Positions 27,134-35,575 of a stretch of DNA of 64,000 nt are shown piece by piece. Under the pieces are notes generated by a model. That model saw only the letters and a list, made by a program, of their open reading frames with translations. It had not been told where the DNA came from and searched no databases. Source of the stretch: Nibricoccus aquaticus. GTDB lineage: Bacteria; Verrucomicrobiota; Verrucomicrobiia; Opitutales; Opitutaceae. Position numbers and translations under genes: made by a program. The DNA is taken from positions 1,364,001 through 1,428,000 of the forward strand of contig NZ_CP023344.1 of assembly GCF_002310495.1 (NCBI RefSeq), read 5' to 3'. Each line of letters opens with the position of its first letter. Position 1 is the first letter of the stretch.

Positions 27134-27329
27134 AGCGGGGGGCGTGGGGTGACGACGCGAGGCGGGGATCTCTACAGGAACCTGTCGCGGGGTAATCGGC
27201 GACGGCCCGAGCCTGCTCCGCGACGAACCCCAGTCAAGCAACCGGAGCCTTTCCGTACGCTCCCTTCGCTTGACGCTAACGTAATCCCGCAACGCTCCGC
27301 GGCCGCGTGCCTACAACTCCATTCGCCTT

Positions 27330-27361
27330 CTCCGCGCTCTCCGCGTCTCCGCGGTAAACCA
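27330..27361 (+). repeat. Triple-word element (CTCCGCG type)
   Basis: Words TTCTCCGCG, CTCTCCGCG and TCTCCGCGG, ending GTAAACCATCC, between the ECF sigma gene and the small L7/L12-like gene. Confidence 0.6.
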
Positions 27362-27377
27362 TCCTCCCCACCCCCGC

Positions 27378-27557
27378 TCAACGCGGCAACCGCGTCGGCT
27401 TCGCCTTCCCATAACCCAGCGAATCCACCGCCGCCTTCGCCTGCTCGCGCGTCAGCTCCGGATTCATCCGCTCGATGAGTTTGATCGCGAAAATGAACTT
27501 TCCGCTCCGGGCGAGATCGGCCGCTGAATCCATTCCTTTTAATTTCGCGTAGTCCAT
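27378..27557 (-). CDS. Small protein resembling the L7/L12 C-terminal domain
   Basis: The 59-residue reading frame on the minus strand starts MDYAKLKGMDSAADLARSG. Its second half, KFIFAIKLIERMNPELTREQ followed by AKAAVDSLGYGK, has the pattern of the ribosomal L7/L12 C-terminal motif (IEAIKxxRExTGxxLxEAKxxV), which occurs in many small stand-alone bacterial proteins of unknown role. The codon bias (GC-rich third positions) fits the neighbours. It ends in a basic tail, KAKPTRLPR. No ribosome binding site is seen. It lies 244 bases upstream of the ECF sigma gene on the same strand. Confidence 0.6.
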   Translation of the reverse strand: MDYAKLKGMDSAADLARSGKFIFAIKLIERMNPELTREQAKAAVDSLGYGKAKPTRLPR

Positions 27558-27741
27558 GCCGTTAACGTGAGCAGGAAATCCGCTAACGTCACGGTCGAAG
27601 ATTGCTCGCCTCCCATCCGAACAAATCCCGCCCGCCGCTTACCCATCAGCCGCGCCTCCCGCCGGCTGGTTTCCCGATTAAATCCCGCTCTGCCCGCTTG
27701 CGCGCACCCCCGCCCTCCACAGTTTCCCACCAGCCCACGCC

Positions 27742-28638
27742 ATGAACGGATACGAAATCTACGACGAACAACAGCCAGTAGCCTGGTTCCGCGGTCAGCC
27801 CATCTACGCCGCCTACCTGATCGTCATCGTCTTCGTCATATCGATGATCGCCACCGCAGCGTTTCTGTTTGCCAACGCCCACGGCACGCTGGGATTGCTC
27901 GTCTTCGACAGCACGCACGTCCTCCAGGGACAAATCTGGCGATTGGTTACCTATGGATTGGTCAACGATCCAAGATCCTGGCTGAGCTTTCTTGTCTCGA
28001 TGCTCGTCATTGCGACGCTAGGCCGTGAGCTGGAAAAATTCCTCGGCTGCAAAAAATTCCTCTGGTTCTTCGGCGCAGCCTATCTCCTCAAGCCAGTGCT
28101 ATTCACACTTGGCGGATTCTGGATTCCTTCTGGCTTCAACGGTCAACCTGGCGGCTTCGCCGTCCTGATCGCGTTCGCAACGCTATATCCGAACGCCATG
28201 TTCATGTTCAATCTCCTCGCCAAGTGGGTCGCGGTCATTGCCATCGGGATCAGTGCTCTCATCGCCCTCAGTAACCGCGACACCGTCAGCCTCATCTCCC
28301 TGCTCGCCACTTCCGGCTACGCCTTCGCCTTCGTCCGCTATCAACAAGGTCACTTCACACTCCCCAGCCTGCGCTTCCCCAAACGCCAGCCCAAGTTTCA
28401 AGTCCTCCCCGGCGGTCGCGACACTCCACCCTCCCGCACCTCCTCATCCTCGTCATCCTCTTCGGGAAAAACCTCCGCCCCTTCCGCGCCACGCTCCGCT
28501 CGCGACACCACGACCGCCGAGATGGATGCCCTCCTCGACAAGATCGCCCGCTCCGGCATGGCCAGCCTCACCCCCGACGAACGCGCCCGCCTAGCCGCCG
28601 CCGCCAAAGTCCACACCCAACGCAAACTCGGCCGCTGA
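27742..28638 (+). CDS. Rhomboid-fold membrane protein, apparently non-catalytic
   Basis: The 298-residue protein has about six TM segments in the first 210 residues. The first loop carries GQIWRLVTYGLVNDP (about 63-77), the rhomboid-type WR motif. Helix 2 has ATLGRELEKFLGCKKFLWFF. Where active rhomboids have GxSG, this one reads GQPGGFAVLIAFATLYPN, so the serine is missing. After a Ser-rich linker, the last 45 residues (MDALLDKIARSGMASLTPDE) match the small C-terminal domain found in rhomboid relatives of this type (DUF6576). It probably acts as a pseudoprotease scaffold, but this is inferred. A GTAG element follows the stop. Confidence 0.82.
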   Translation: MNGYEIYDEQQPVAWFRGQPIYAAYLIVIVFVISMIATAAFLFANAHGTLGLLVFDSTHVLQGQIWRLVTYGLVNDPRSWLSFLVSMLVIATLGRELEKFLGCKKFLWFFGAAYLLKPVLFTLGGFWIPSGFNGQPGGFAVLIAFATLYPNAMFMFNLLAKWVAVIAIGISALIALSNRDTVSLISLLATSGYAFAFVRYQQGHFTLPSLRFPKRQPKFQVLPGGRDTPPSRTSSSSSSSSGKTSAPSAPRSARDTTTAEMDALLDKIARSGMASLTPDERARLAAAAKVHTQRKLGR

Positions 28639-28652
28639 CCCGCGCGTCCCCT

Positions 28653-28715
28653 GTAGGGCCGGACTTCACGTCCGCTTCGCCGCGCGCCCTTGGAGGGATG
28701 ACCTCCGTGTCGTCC
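28653..28715 (+). repeat. GTAG hairpin and TGGAGG element after the rhomboid-like gene
   Basis: 28653-28675 is GTAGGGC followed by arms CGGAC and GTCCG around TTCAC. 28691-28715 is a TGGAGGGATGACCTCC unit followed by GTGTCGTCC, nearly repeated at 50207-50231 and, more distantly, at 55189-55213. Confidence 0.65.
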
Positions 28716-28734
28716 ACTTAACCTCCTATCTGCG

Positions 28735-29541
28735 CTACCGCCCCGTCCCCTTCAACTGCGCCGCATACCGCTCCACCGCCGCTTCCGGCACCACCAACCG
28801 CCACCCCGCCCCCGTCTTCCGCAGATCAAGATGCACCTGTCGCACCGATCCCGCCGCATTGCGCAACTGCACCACAGCCCGCCGCATGTCTCCCGCCTCT
28901 TCCTTCACCGGAAAAATCCGCGTCCCCTCCAGCGGCACATCCTTCGCCGCCATGAAAGCCACCAGTTCCTCCGCGCTCGCATAACGCGTCCGCGTCTCCA
29001 CCGGCAAACCCGCCAGCAACTCCGCCGCCTTCCGCTGCGCCGCATCATCCAGGACGATGCTCCCCATCAGCACATCCGTGTCCCCGCCCGCCGCCGCCCA
29101 CAACGCCGTCTCCACCGCAGCCACCGGCGTCGCGTATCCGACATTCCGCCACGTCTCGGACGGCACGATTTCCTTCTCGATGTCTAGCGGCACCGCCGGA
29201 TCCGCCTTCGGTTTTTTCGCCACCTTCGGCCTGCTTTCATCCACCGATTTTTTCAACTCCGCCACTTCGGCGCGCAACCGGGGCAGCGCCTCGCGATCCG
29301 CGCGCAGTCGCTCCGACTCGGCTTCGTTCGCCGCCGCCAAGAGCTTCTCCCGCTCGCTCGGAAGCGACAGCCCCTTCTCATAAATTAGTCCTCCCTTTTG
29401 CGCCGCGACATCATCGCGCAACCGCGCTGTCTCCCGCCACCGAACCACCGTGCCCGCAGTCACCGCCACCGCCGCGACAACGAGGACACCCCAAACCAGC
29501 CACCGCACGACGCAGCCCAGATCAAAACCAGTTGTTCGCAT
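28735..29541 (-). CDS. Membrane-anchored coiled-coil protein of unknown function
   Basis: The 268-residue protein has one TM helix (about 11-30; VVRWLVWGVLVVAAVAVTAG) and a coiled coil (about 38-100; AREALPRLRAEVAELKKSV region). A C-terminal mixed domain (about 130-268) contains TPVAAVETALWAAAGGD, RYASAEELVAFMAA and a beta-rich end, VRQVHLDLRKTGAGWRLVVPE. The last part has the form of a small NTF2-like or periplasmic sensor domain, but I do not recognise the family. Its start overlaps the stop of the sigma-TonB fusion gene by 20 bases, so it is translated from the same transcript and probably works with that protein at the inner membrane. Confidence 0.8.
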   Translation of the reverse strand: MRTTGFDLGCVVRWLVWGVLVVAAVAVTAGTVVRWRETARLRDDVAAQKGGLIYEKGLSLPSEREKLLAAANEAESERLRADREALPRLRAEVAELKKSVDESRPKVAKKPKADPAVPLDIEKEIVPSETWRNVGYATPVAAVETALWAAAGGDTDVLMGSIVLDDAAQRKAAELLAGLPVETRTRYASAEELVAFMAAKDVPLEGTRIFPVKEEAGDMRRAVVQLRNAAGSVRQVHLDLRKTGAGWRLVVPEAAVERYAAQLKGTGR

Positions 29542-30853
29542 CGCCGTCCTCCCTGTTGAGCGTGTAGACGATCGGCACCGTCATCTGCACATTAACCGGC
29601 ACGCTGGCCTTCTTGCCCGGCTCGAAAACCCAGCTTTGCACCGCCGCCACGGCCGAATCAGCGAACAACTCATGCGAAGCCTTCACCGCTTCCGCACTTT
29701 TAACCTTTCCATCGTCACCGACCAAAAATCTCACGGTGACGACGCCCTCCAACCCAGAATTCCGCATCTCACTCGGAAATTTAGGCGCAGTTCGGCTGAC
29801 CGCTTTCGGCACCACATCCAGCTCCGCCAGTTTGAACACTCGTTTGCCCTCCGCAGCATCGGGCAACGGCGCCTGCAACCGCGCCCGCGCTGCCACATTC
29901 GCCGCCAGCTCTCGCTTCAACACGTCAGCCTCCGTCTCCAGCCGCGCAAACTCCACATCATCCTTGCGCAGCTCCCGCACCGCCGCAGCCACACGCACGC
30001 GCTCGCGTTTGTCCTCCTGCAGTTTCTTCAACTCCAGCTGACGCACCGCCAGCTCCTCCCGCTCCCGGCGCAACGCCGCCTCCGCATTTTTCTGCACGAA
30101 CAATCCCGCCGTTCCTCCCGCGAGAATCACGCCCGCCAGCCCGATCTGTAATTTTGTCATCCCCATAAAAGTAACCCAGCTCACCGCTCCCGCACTCGCC
30201 GCAGCACCCCCGGTCAGCACCGCCCCCGTCACGCTCACCGCCAGCCCCGCCGGAGCTGCGGCAAACGCCTGCCCGCTCAGCGCCACCGCCAGTGCCGCCG
30301 ACGTCGAAGTCACCCCGCGTCGCACCAGCAGCCCGCGCAGTTTCTCCACCGCCCGCTCCACCCGCATCCGCGCCGCATCCTCACTCACTGCCAGCGTCCG
30401 CCCGATCTCGCCAAACGCGCGTCCTTCGAAAAACCGCAGCAACACCGCCTCGCGTTCGCGTTCCCCCAGCGCGTGCAACGCATCGTCGATCACCGGCCAC
30501 AACCGCTCCCATTCCGCCTCTCCGCCCTCCGTCGGCGCCTGTTCGTTCAGTTGCATGACCGCGTCCTCCCGCTTCCGCCGCCGCTGCTCGCTCCGCACGA
30601 CCTGAACCGCCGCATAACGCGCGCTCGTGTAGAGCCATCCCGCGAGCACAGGCCGCCCCCGAAGCGATCCCGCTTTCCGTGCCAGATCGGCGAATACACT
30701 TTGCGCCACATCCTGCGCCAGATGCGCGTCGCCGCCGACCTGCCGCAGCGCCGCGTTGTACACCAGCCCGAGATGCCTCCGCACGAGTTCGGCAAAAGCC
30801 TCCCCCGATCCGTTCTCAGCGTACTCACGAAGCAGTTCGGCATCATCACGCAT
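29522..30853 (-). CDS. ECF sigma factor fused to membrane segments, coiled coil and TonB C-terminal domain
   Basis: A 443-residue single reading frame. Residues 1-175 are an ECF sigma factor: region 2 is FAELVRRHLGLVYNAALRQV with WLYTSARYAAVQVV, and region 4 is LGEREREAVLLRFFEGRAFG with SEDAARMRVERAVEKLR. Two hydrophobic stretches follow at about 183-225 and 232-252 (IGLAGVILAGGTAGLFV), then a coiled coil at about 255-325. A TonB C-terminal domain spans about 345-440: APKFPSEMRNSGLEGVVTVR, VGDDGKVKSAEAV, AVQSWVFEPGKK. So a sigma factor is tied to the inner membrane with a TonB-like domain predicted in the periplasm. It could signal between the outer membrane and transcription. No anti-sigma or TonB receptor gene is adjacent. 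Confidence 0.88.
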   Translation of the reverse strand: MRDDAELLREYAENGSGEAFAELVRRHLGLVYNAALRQVGGDAHLAQDVAQSVFADLARKAGSLRGRPVLAGWLYTSARYAAVQVVRSEQRRRKREDAVMQLNEQAPTEGGEAEWERLWPVIDDALHALGEREREAVLLRFFEGRAFGEIGRTLAVSEDAARMRVERAVEKLRGLLVRRGVTSTSAALAVALSGQAFAAAPAGLAVSVTGAVLTGGAAASAGAVSWVTFMGMTKLQIGLAGVILAGGTAGLFVQKNAEAALRREREELAVRQLELKKLQEDKRERVRVAAAVRELRKDDVEFARLETEADVLKRELAANVAARARLQAPLPDAAEGKRVFKLAELDVVPKAVSRTAPKFPSEMRNSGLEGVVTVRFLVGDDGKVKSAEAVKASHELFADSAVAAVQSWVFEPGKKASVPVNVQMTVPIVYTLNREDGDANNWF

Positions 30854-30974
30854 GGTGGTTTCTGACCACTAGCAGCCACCATTTTCAAAACCGAACAAAG
30901 AATCTTTCAGCCAGTCTCCTCCCACTGCCCCGCATTCTTCACCGATCTCACAACAGCTCCGCCTGAACTGCCCG

Positions 30975-31931
30975 TCATCCGCGTTCCCCGCGCTTCTTCG
31001 TCACGATCCCGCCGGTAACAGGCCCGTTCTTTTTTACCTCTTCCACGATCTGCCGCGTCACCCGCACCGCCTTGCTCTTCGGCTGCACGTTGAGCCCGCT
31101 ATTCTCGCGCGCCGCTCGCGTCACCTCCGCGCCGAAGAACAGAATAGCGCACGAATAATAAATCCAGATCAGCAGCGCCACCAGCGAGCCTGCGGCTCCA
31201 TACGTCGACGCCACTGTCGAGTGCGAAAGATAAAACGAAATACCCAGCCGCCCGACGCTGAAGAGCAGCGCCGTCACAAACGCCCCCTGCCACACATCGC
31301 GCCACCGCAGATGCACGTCAGGAAGAAACTTAAACACCAGTGCGAATAACACCGTGATCACGCCCAACGCCACCACGAGATCCACCCCTTGCAGCACGAT
31401 CGGCGACACCGCCATGTAAGAGTCCGCAAATTTCACCAGCGACGAAATCGCCGTCGTCAACACGAGCGACACCAGCAGCAGAAAGCCCACGGTCAGCACC
31501 ATCGCGAACGAGATCAGCCGCCGCACCAGCAGCACCACGAATCCGTTCCGATTCGGCTTCGTCATCACGCCCCAAATCTCGTTGAGCGATTCCTGCAACT
31601 GCCCGAACACCGTCGTCGCGCCGATCAGCAGCACCACGAATCCCGCCGCCATCGAAAACCAGCTCGTGTTCTCCGGCCTGCTCGCCGCCACCGCATCCTC
31701 GATTACTTTCGATCCCTCCTTGCCGACCAGCTGGCTGATCTGATCTGACAACTGTCCCGACGCCGCCTCCTGCCCAAAGAAAAATCCCGCCACCCACACC
31801 GCAATGATCGTGATCGGTGCGAGCGAGAACAACGTGTAGAAACTCACCGCCGCCGAGTGCTTGAACACATCGTCGTCGAACCAGCTCTTACCGGCGCGAA
31901 ACAAAATTCTGTCCCAGCGTTGCATAGGCAT
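30975..31931 (-). CDS. YihY/BrkB family inner membrane protein
   Basis: The 318-residue protein has six predicted TM helices and the YihY pattern: DDVFKHSAAVSFYTLFSLAP near the first helix, the conserved GATTVFGQLQESLNEIWGV in the middle, and SHSTVASTYGAAGSLVALLIW near the last helices. Family members were once called ribonuclease BN; that activity is not supported, and they may be lipid or solute transporters. Met starts at 31931 and 31925 are equivalent. It is divergent from the beta-propeller gene at 32108. The C-terminal 60 residues are basic and cytoplasmic. Confidence 0.88.
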   Translation of the reverse strand: MPMQRWDRILFRAGKSWFDDDVFKHSAAVSFYTLFSLAPITIIAVWVAGFFFGQEAASGQLSDQISQLVGKEGSKVIEDAVAASRPENTSWFSMAAGFVVLLIGATTVFGQLQESLNEIWGVMTKPNRNGFVVLLVRRLISFAMVLTVGFLLLVSLVLTTAISSLVKFADSYMAVSPIVLQGVDLVVALGVITVLFALVFKFLPDVHLRWRDVWQGAFVTALLFSVGRLGISFYLSHSTVASTYGAAGSLVALLIWIYYSCAILFFGAEVTRAARENSGLNVQPKSKAVRVTRQIVEEVKKNGPVTGGIVTKKRGERG

Positions 31932-32107
31932 GATGCTGCGACTCGTCCGGCTCCACGCCCCGGAGTTCCCGGCCATCCCCGACTTTCGGGAAAACTCCGG
32001 GTAACGCATTCCGTTTTTCCCTCGCTGGAAAATGCCGCCCCGCCCGGTACTCCCTCGCTCTTGCTCCGCACCGCCTCACACGACTTCATCCCCTCCACCC
32101 AACGCCC

Positions 32108-32947
32108 ATGAAAAACCCTCTCATCGCCGCTCTCGCACTCGCCACCGCCACTGCGCTCACCGCCGCCGATCCCGCGTCCTCGCTCAAGCTCGTCAAACTC
32201 TGGGAAACCGAGCCTCTCCTCAAAACCCCCGAGTCCGTCCTCTTCGATTCCGCCAGCACCCAGCTCTACGTCTCCAACATCGACGGCAAAACCCCGTGGA
32301 CCTCTGACGCCCGCGGCTCCATCGGCAAAGTCGCCCTCGATGGAAAAATCCTCTCCGCCGAATGGGTCACCGGCCTCGACAACCCCAAAGGCCTCGGCCT
32401 GCACGCGGGCAAACTCTACGTCGCCGACATGACCCACGTCGTCGTCATCGACGTCGCCAAAGCCGCCATCCTCGAAAAAATCGCCATCGCCGGAGCCGAG
32501 CGCCTCAACGACATCACCATCGACTCCGCCGGCATCGTGTACGTCTCAGACTCCAAAACCGGCAAGGTCCACACGCTCACCGACGGCAAACCCGCCACAC
32601 TCCTCGAAAACCTCAAAGACGTGAACGGCCTCCTCGCCCAGGACGGCATCCTCTACGTCCTCGCCGACAGCTCCCTCTTCGAGCGCTCGAAAGACGGCCG
32701 CCTCTCCAAAATCGCCGACGGCATGGAAGGTGGCGTCGATGGCGTCGTGAAACTCACCGACGGCAGCTTCGTCGTCTCCGGCTGGCAGGGCGTCATCTAC
32801 CACGTCGCCGCCAGCGGAGACAAAACCCAGCTCCTCGATTCCCGCCCCGCCATCCAGACGGCCGACATCGGCGGCGATCCCGCCACCCGCACGATCTACG
32901 TCCCCACCTTCTTCGCCAACACCGTGGCCGCCTACCGTATCGAGTAA
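32108..32947 (+). CDS. Secreted SMP-30/NHL-like beta-propeller protein
   Basis: The 279-residue protein has a clear signal peptide ending near residue 20 (ALATATALTAAD). The remainder is a six-bladed propeller of the SMP-30/gluconolactonase-like type, with repeats such as LKTPESVLFDSASTQLYVSN, GLDNPKGLGLHAGKLYVAD and ERLNDITIDSAGIVYVSD. The acidic metal site expected of a lactonase is partly present (Glu43 and Asn/Asp positions in the repeats), but activity cannot be judged. It is followed 45 bases later by the PrsW-like gene on the same strand, and the two may form a small operon. Confidence 0.82.
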   Translation: MKNPLIAALALATATALTAADPASSLKLVKLWETEPLLKTPESVLFDSASTQLYVSNIDGKTPWTSDARGSIGKVALDGKILSAEWVTGLDNPKGLGLHAGKLYVADMTHVVVIDVAKAAILEKIAIAGAERLNDITIDSAGIVYVSDSKTGKVHTLTDGKPATLLENLKDVNGLLAQDGILYVLADSSLFERSKDGRLSKIADGMEGGVDGVVKLTDGSFVVSGWQGVIYHVAASGDKTQLLDSRPAIQTADIGGDPATRTIYVPTFFANTVAAYRIE

Positions 32948-32992
32948 CCGGGCACACTCCGCCCGCGCCCCGATCATCTGCCGCCACCGCCC

Positions 32993-34621
32993 ATGCCATC
33001 GCCCGCCCGCTGGAAACAGACGCTCTCCCACGCCTCCCGCAGCCGCAGCTTCCTTTGGAAACTCGCCATCGGGATCATCCTCGCGGGCGCAGCCATCGGC
33101 ACCGCCCTCCATCGCGTGGCCCCGCCCGCGCCCGGCACCTTCGATCAACGCGTCCTCACCACTCTTCCGTTTCTCTCCGACACGAGCCCCGCCGCACTCG
33201 CCGCGCTATCCGAGAATCTCTTCCGCTCCTTTGAGCGTGAACTCGCCGACCCCGCCCTCGCCCCCGAGGACTTCCTCGACGCGCTCCCCCGCCTGCGCCC
33301 GCTCCTGACCGGCGAAACCGTCCGCGTCTCCGCGCTCGTCGCGAAGCGCTTCACGCCCGCGACCGGCGCGCTCGTCGCCGATTTCCTCCTCCTCGATTCG
33401 CCTCACACCACCGCGGCCTCCACCGCCCGCGAACGCCTCGAAATTTCCGCGACCCGCGAGCCACCCGTTCCCTTCGCCAACTACCTCCTCGGCCTCCACG
33501 CCCGCGAAAAAAACGACCTCCCCGCCGCCGCCCGCTACTTCATCGCCGAGGGCAGATCCCCCGAGGCCCACGCCGCCCGCGACCACGCCATCCAGTCACT
33601 CCTCGACTCGAACCAATTCACCGCGCTCGAAGCACTCGTTCGCGAACCCGCCTACGCCGGACTGCTCACGCCCTACGATCACCTCGATCTCGCGGTCGCC
33701 CGGCACGACTGGCCCGCCATCCTCCGGACACTCCCCGCCGCCCAGTTCGCCACTCACCTCGACGGCGCGCTCGCGCTCACCCTCGTCACCGGCATCGCCT
33801 GGGCCTTCTTCCTCTTTCACCTCGGCGAAAACCGTCGCGCCCTCTCCGCCACCACCGCGCTCTGCTTAACTGCGCTCGTCCTCGGCGCGCTCAGCACCTT
33901 CCCCACGATCTGCGCCGCCATCTGGCAGGAAGACATGCTCGGCCTCGGCGCTAACACCGAGTCACTGCCTTACCTCGCGTATCAAGTCGGTGGAGTCGGC
34001 CTGCGCGAGGAACTCTCCAAACTCCTCCTCCTACTTCCGCTGGTCCCCTTCCTCGTCAGCCGCGGCGACGAACGCGAAGCCCTGCTCGTCGCCAGCTTCA
34101 TCGGCCTTGGTTTCGCCATCGAGGAAAACGGCGGCTACTTCCTCAACTCCCACGGCATCGACGCCCCCGGCCGCTTCCTCAGCGCCAACTTCCTCCACAT
34201 CGCCCTCACCGGCCTCAACGGCCTCGCCTTCGTCCGCATCTTCACGCGCGGCACCGCCGGCCTGAATCAATTCCTCGCGATCTTCCCGCTCACCATCCTT
34301 GTCCACGGCCTCTACAACGGCCTCCCCGCCGTGGTCGAACTCCAGGAACTCGGCCCCTTCCTCGCGATGACGATCTTCGTCCTCTTCAGCGTCAGCTATT
34401 TCAACCGCACCCACGAGCTGCGCGAAAACGAACGCATGACGCTCAGCCTCACCGGCGCCTTCGTCTTCAGCATTTCCCTCGTGGCCGCCGCCGTGCTCAT
34501 CGAGCAAATCTCCGCCATCGGCCTGGGCGCAGGGCTCACCGCCCTCTTCCCCGAATTCCTCGCCACCGGCATCCTCATCCTGATGTTCACCCGCGTCTTC
34601 AACGAAGGCCTCTCCGAGTAA
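32993..34621 (+). CDS. PrsW-type intramembrane metalloprotease (M82) with N-terminal soluble domain
   Basis: The 542-residue protein has an N-terminal TM (about 23-40), a helical, TPR-like extracytoplasmic region (about 55-245) and then at least seven TM helices. Three PrsW motifs are visible: LREELSKLL (EExxK type, near 338), GFAIEENGGYF (near 378) and FLHIALTGLNG (His, near 401). PrsW proteases cleave anti-sigma factors or membrane proteins. The large N-terminal domain is an addition compared with the roughly 220-residue B. subtilis protein. Given the two ECF sigma systems nearby, an anti-sigma substrate is a reasonable but untested idea. Confidence 0.85.
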   Translation: MPSPARWKQTLSHASRSRSFLWKLAIGIILAGAAIGTALHRVAPPAPGTFDQRVLTTLPFLSDTSPAALAALSENLFRSFERELADPALAPEDFLDALPRLRPLLTGETVRVSALVAKRFTPATGALVADFLLLDSPHTTAASTARERLEISATREPPVPFANYLLGLHAREKNDLPAAARYFIAEGRSPEAHAARDHAIQSLLDSNQFTALEALVREPAYAGLLTPYDHLDLAVARHDWPAILRTLPAAQFATHLDGALALTLVTGIAWAFFLFHLGENRRALSATTALCLTALVLGALSTFPTICAAIWQEDMLGLGANTESLPYLAYQVGGVGLREELSKLLLLLPLVPFLVSRGDEREALLVASFIGLGFAIEENGGYFLNSHGIDAPGRFLSANFLHIALTGLNGLAFVRIFTRGTAGLNQFLAIFPLTILVHGLYNGLPAVVELQELGPFLAMTIFVLFSVSYFNRTHELRENERMTLSLTGAFVFSISLVAAAVLIEQISAIGLGAGLTALFPEFLATGILILMFTRVFNEGLSE

Positions 34622-34628
34622 GCACGCC

Positions 34629-35564
34629 TCACCCCTCCGACGGCTTCCCGAAAACCAGCATCCCGCTCGCGTCCCACTTCAGCGCCTTCACGTACGTGTG
34701 CCGGTTCGGATCCCAGAGCGGATCGCCTACAATCTCGGTGTACATGCGCGCGTGATAAACCAGCAGATCCGTCACGCCGTCTTCAGCGACCGTGAAGCTG
34801 TTGTGCCCCGGCCCGTAGATCTTCTTCCCATAGTCAGTCTGGAAAACCGGCTCTGGCGACTTCGTCCACGAACGCGGATCAAGCAGGTCCGCATCGTCCG
34901 ACGCGTGCAGCAGCCCCATGCAGTAATTCTCATCCGTCGCGCTCGCCGAATAACTCACGAACACACGCCCCTTCCGGATCAGCACCGACGGTCCTTCGTT
35001 CACCCAAAAACCTTTCGTCTCCCACGCGAACTCCGGCACCGACAACCGCACCGGTTTAGTCGCGAGCGTGGTCGGCGTCGCCATCTCCGCGATGTACAGA
35101 TTCGAGTTCCCCCGGATCGCCGGCTCCTTCTGCGCCCAGACATAGTAGAGCTTCCCGCGATGCGTGAACGTCGTCGCATCGAGACAAAAACTATCCAGCC
35201 CATTCTCAATCTGCCCAACAAGTTTCCACTCGCCCGCAAACGGATCGGCCGACGCGCACGTGATCGCGTACATCCGGTGCTGAAAAAGCCCGTCCTTGAT
35301 CTCCCGCGTCGGTGCCGCCGCGAAATAAACGTACCACGCACCACCGTGATGATGAATCTCCGGCGCCCAGATGAGTTCGCTGTACGGCCCGCTTGCCGGT
35401 TTGCGCCACACATCGTGCGGCTTTGCCGTCGCCAGCTCCGCGATGGTACGCGCGCGGCGCAGCTCGATGCGATCGTACTCCGGCACCGATGCCGTGAAAT
35501 AATACCACCCATCCGTGTGCCGGCGGATGCACGGATCGGCGCGTTGGAGAATCAGCGGTAGCAT
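34629..35564 (-). CDS. Glycoside hydrolase family 43, cytoplasmic (arabinofuranosidase-type)
   Basis: The 311-residue five-bladed propeller enzyme has RADPCIRRHTDGWYYFTAS with the general base Asp, IWAPEIHHHGG, SFCLDATTFTHRGKLYYVWA with the pKa-modulating Asp, and VNEGPSVLIRKG with the acid Glu. It lacks a signal peptide, so it would act on imported oligosaccharides in the cytoplasm. It is a close paralogue of the secreted enzyme at 36976 and ends the minus-strand operon with the symporter gene. A TTG at 35573 is in frame; I preferred ATG at 35564. Likely substrate: short arabino-oligosaccharides. Confidence 0.9.
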   Translation of the reverse strand: MLPLILQRADPCIRRHTDGWYYFTASVPEYDRIELRRARTIAELATAKPHDVWRKPASGPYSELIWAPEIHHHGGAWYVYFAAAPTREIKDGLFQHRMYAITCASADPFAGEWKLVGQIENGLDSFCLDATTFTHRGKLYYVWAQKEPAIRGNSNLYIAEMATPTTLATKPVRLSVPEFAWETKGFWVNEGPSVLIRKGRVFVSYSASATDENYCMGLLHASDDADLLDPRSWTKSPEPVFQTDYGKKIYGPGHNSFTVAEDGVTDLLVYHARMYTEIVGDPLWDPNRHTYVKALKWDASGMLVFGKPSEG

Positions 35565-35575
35565 GAGAGACAAGT

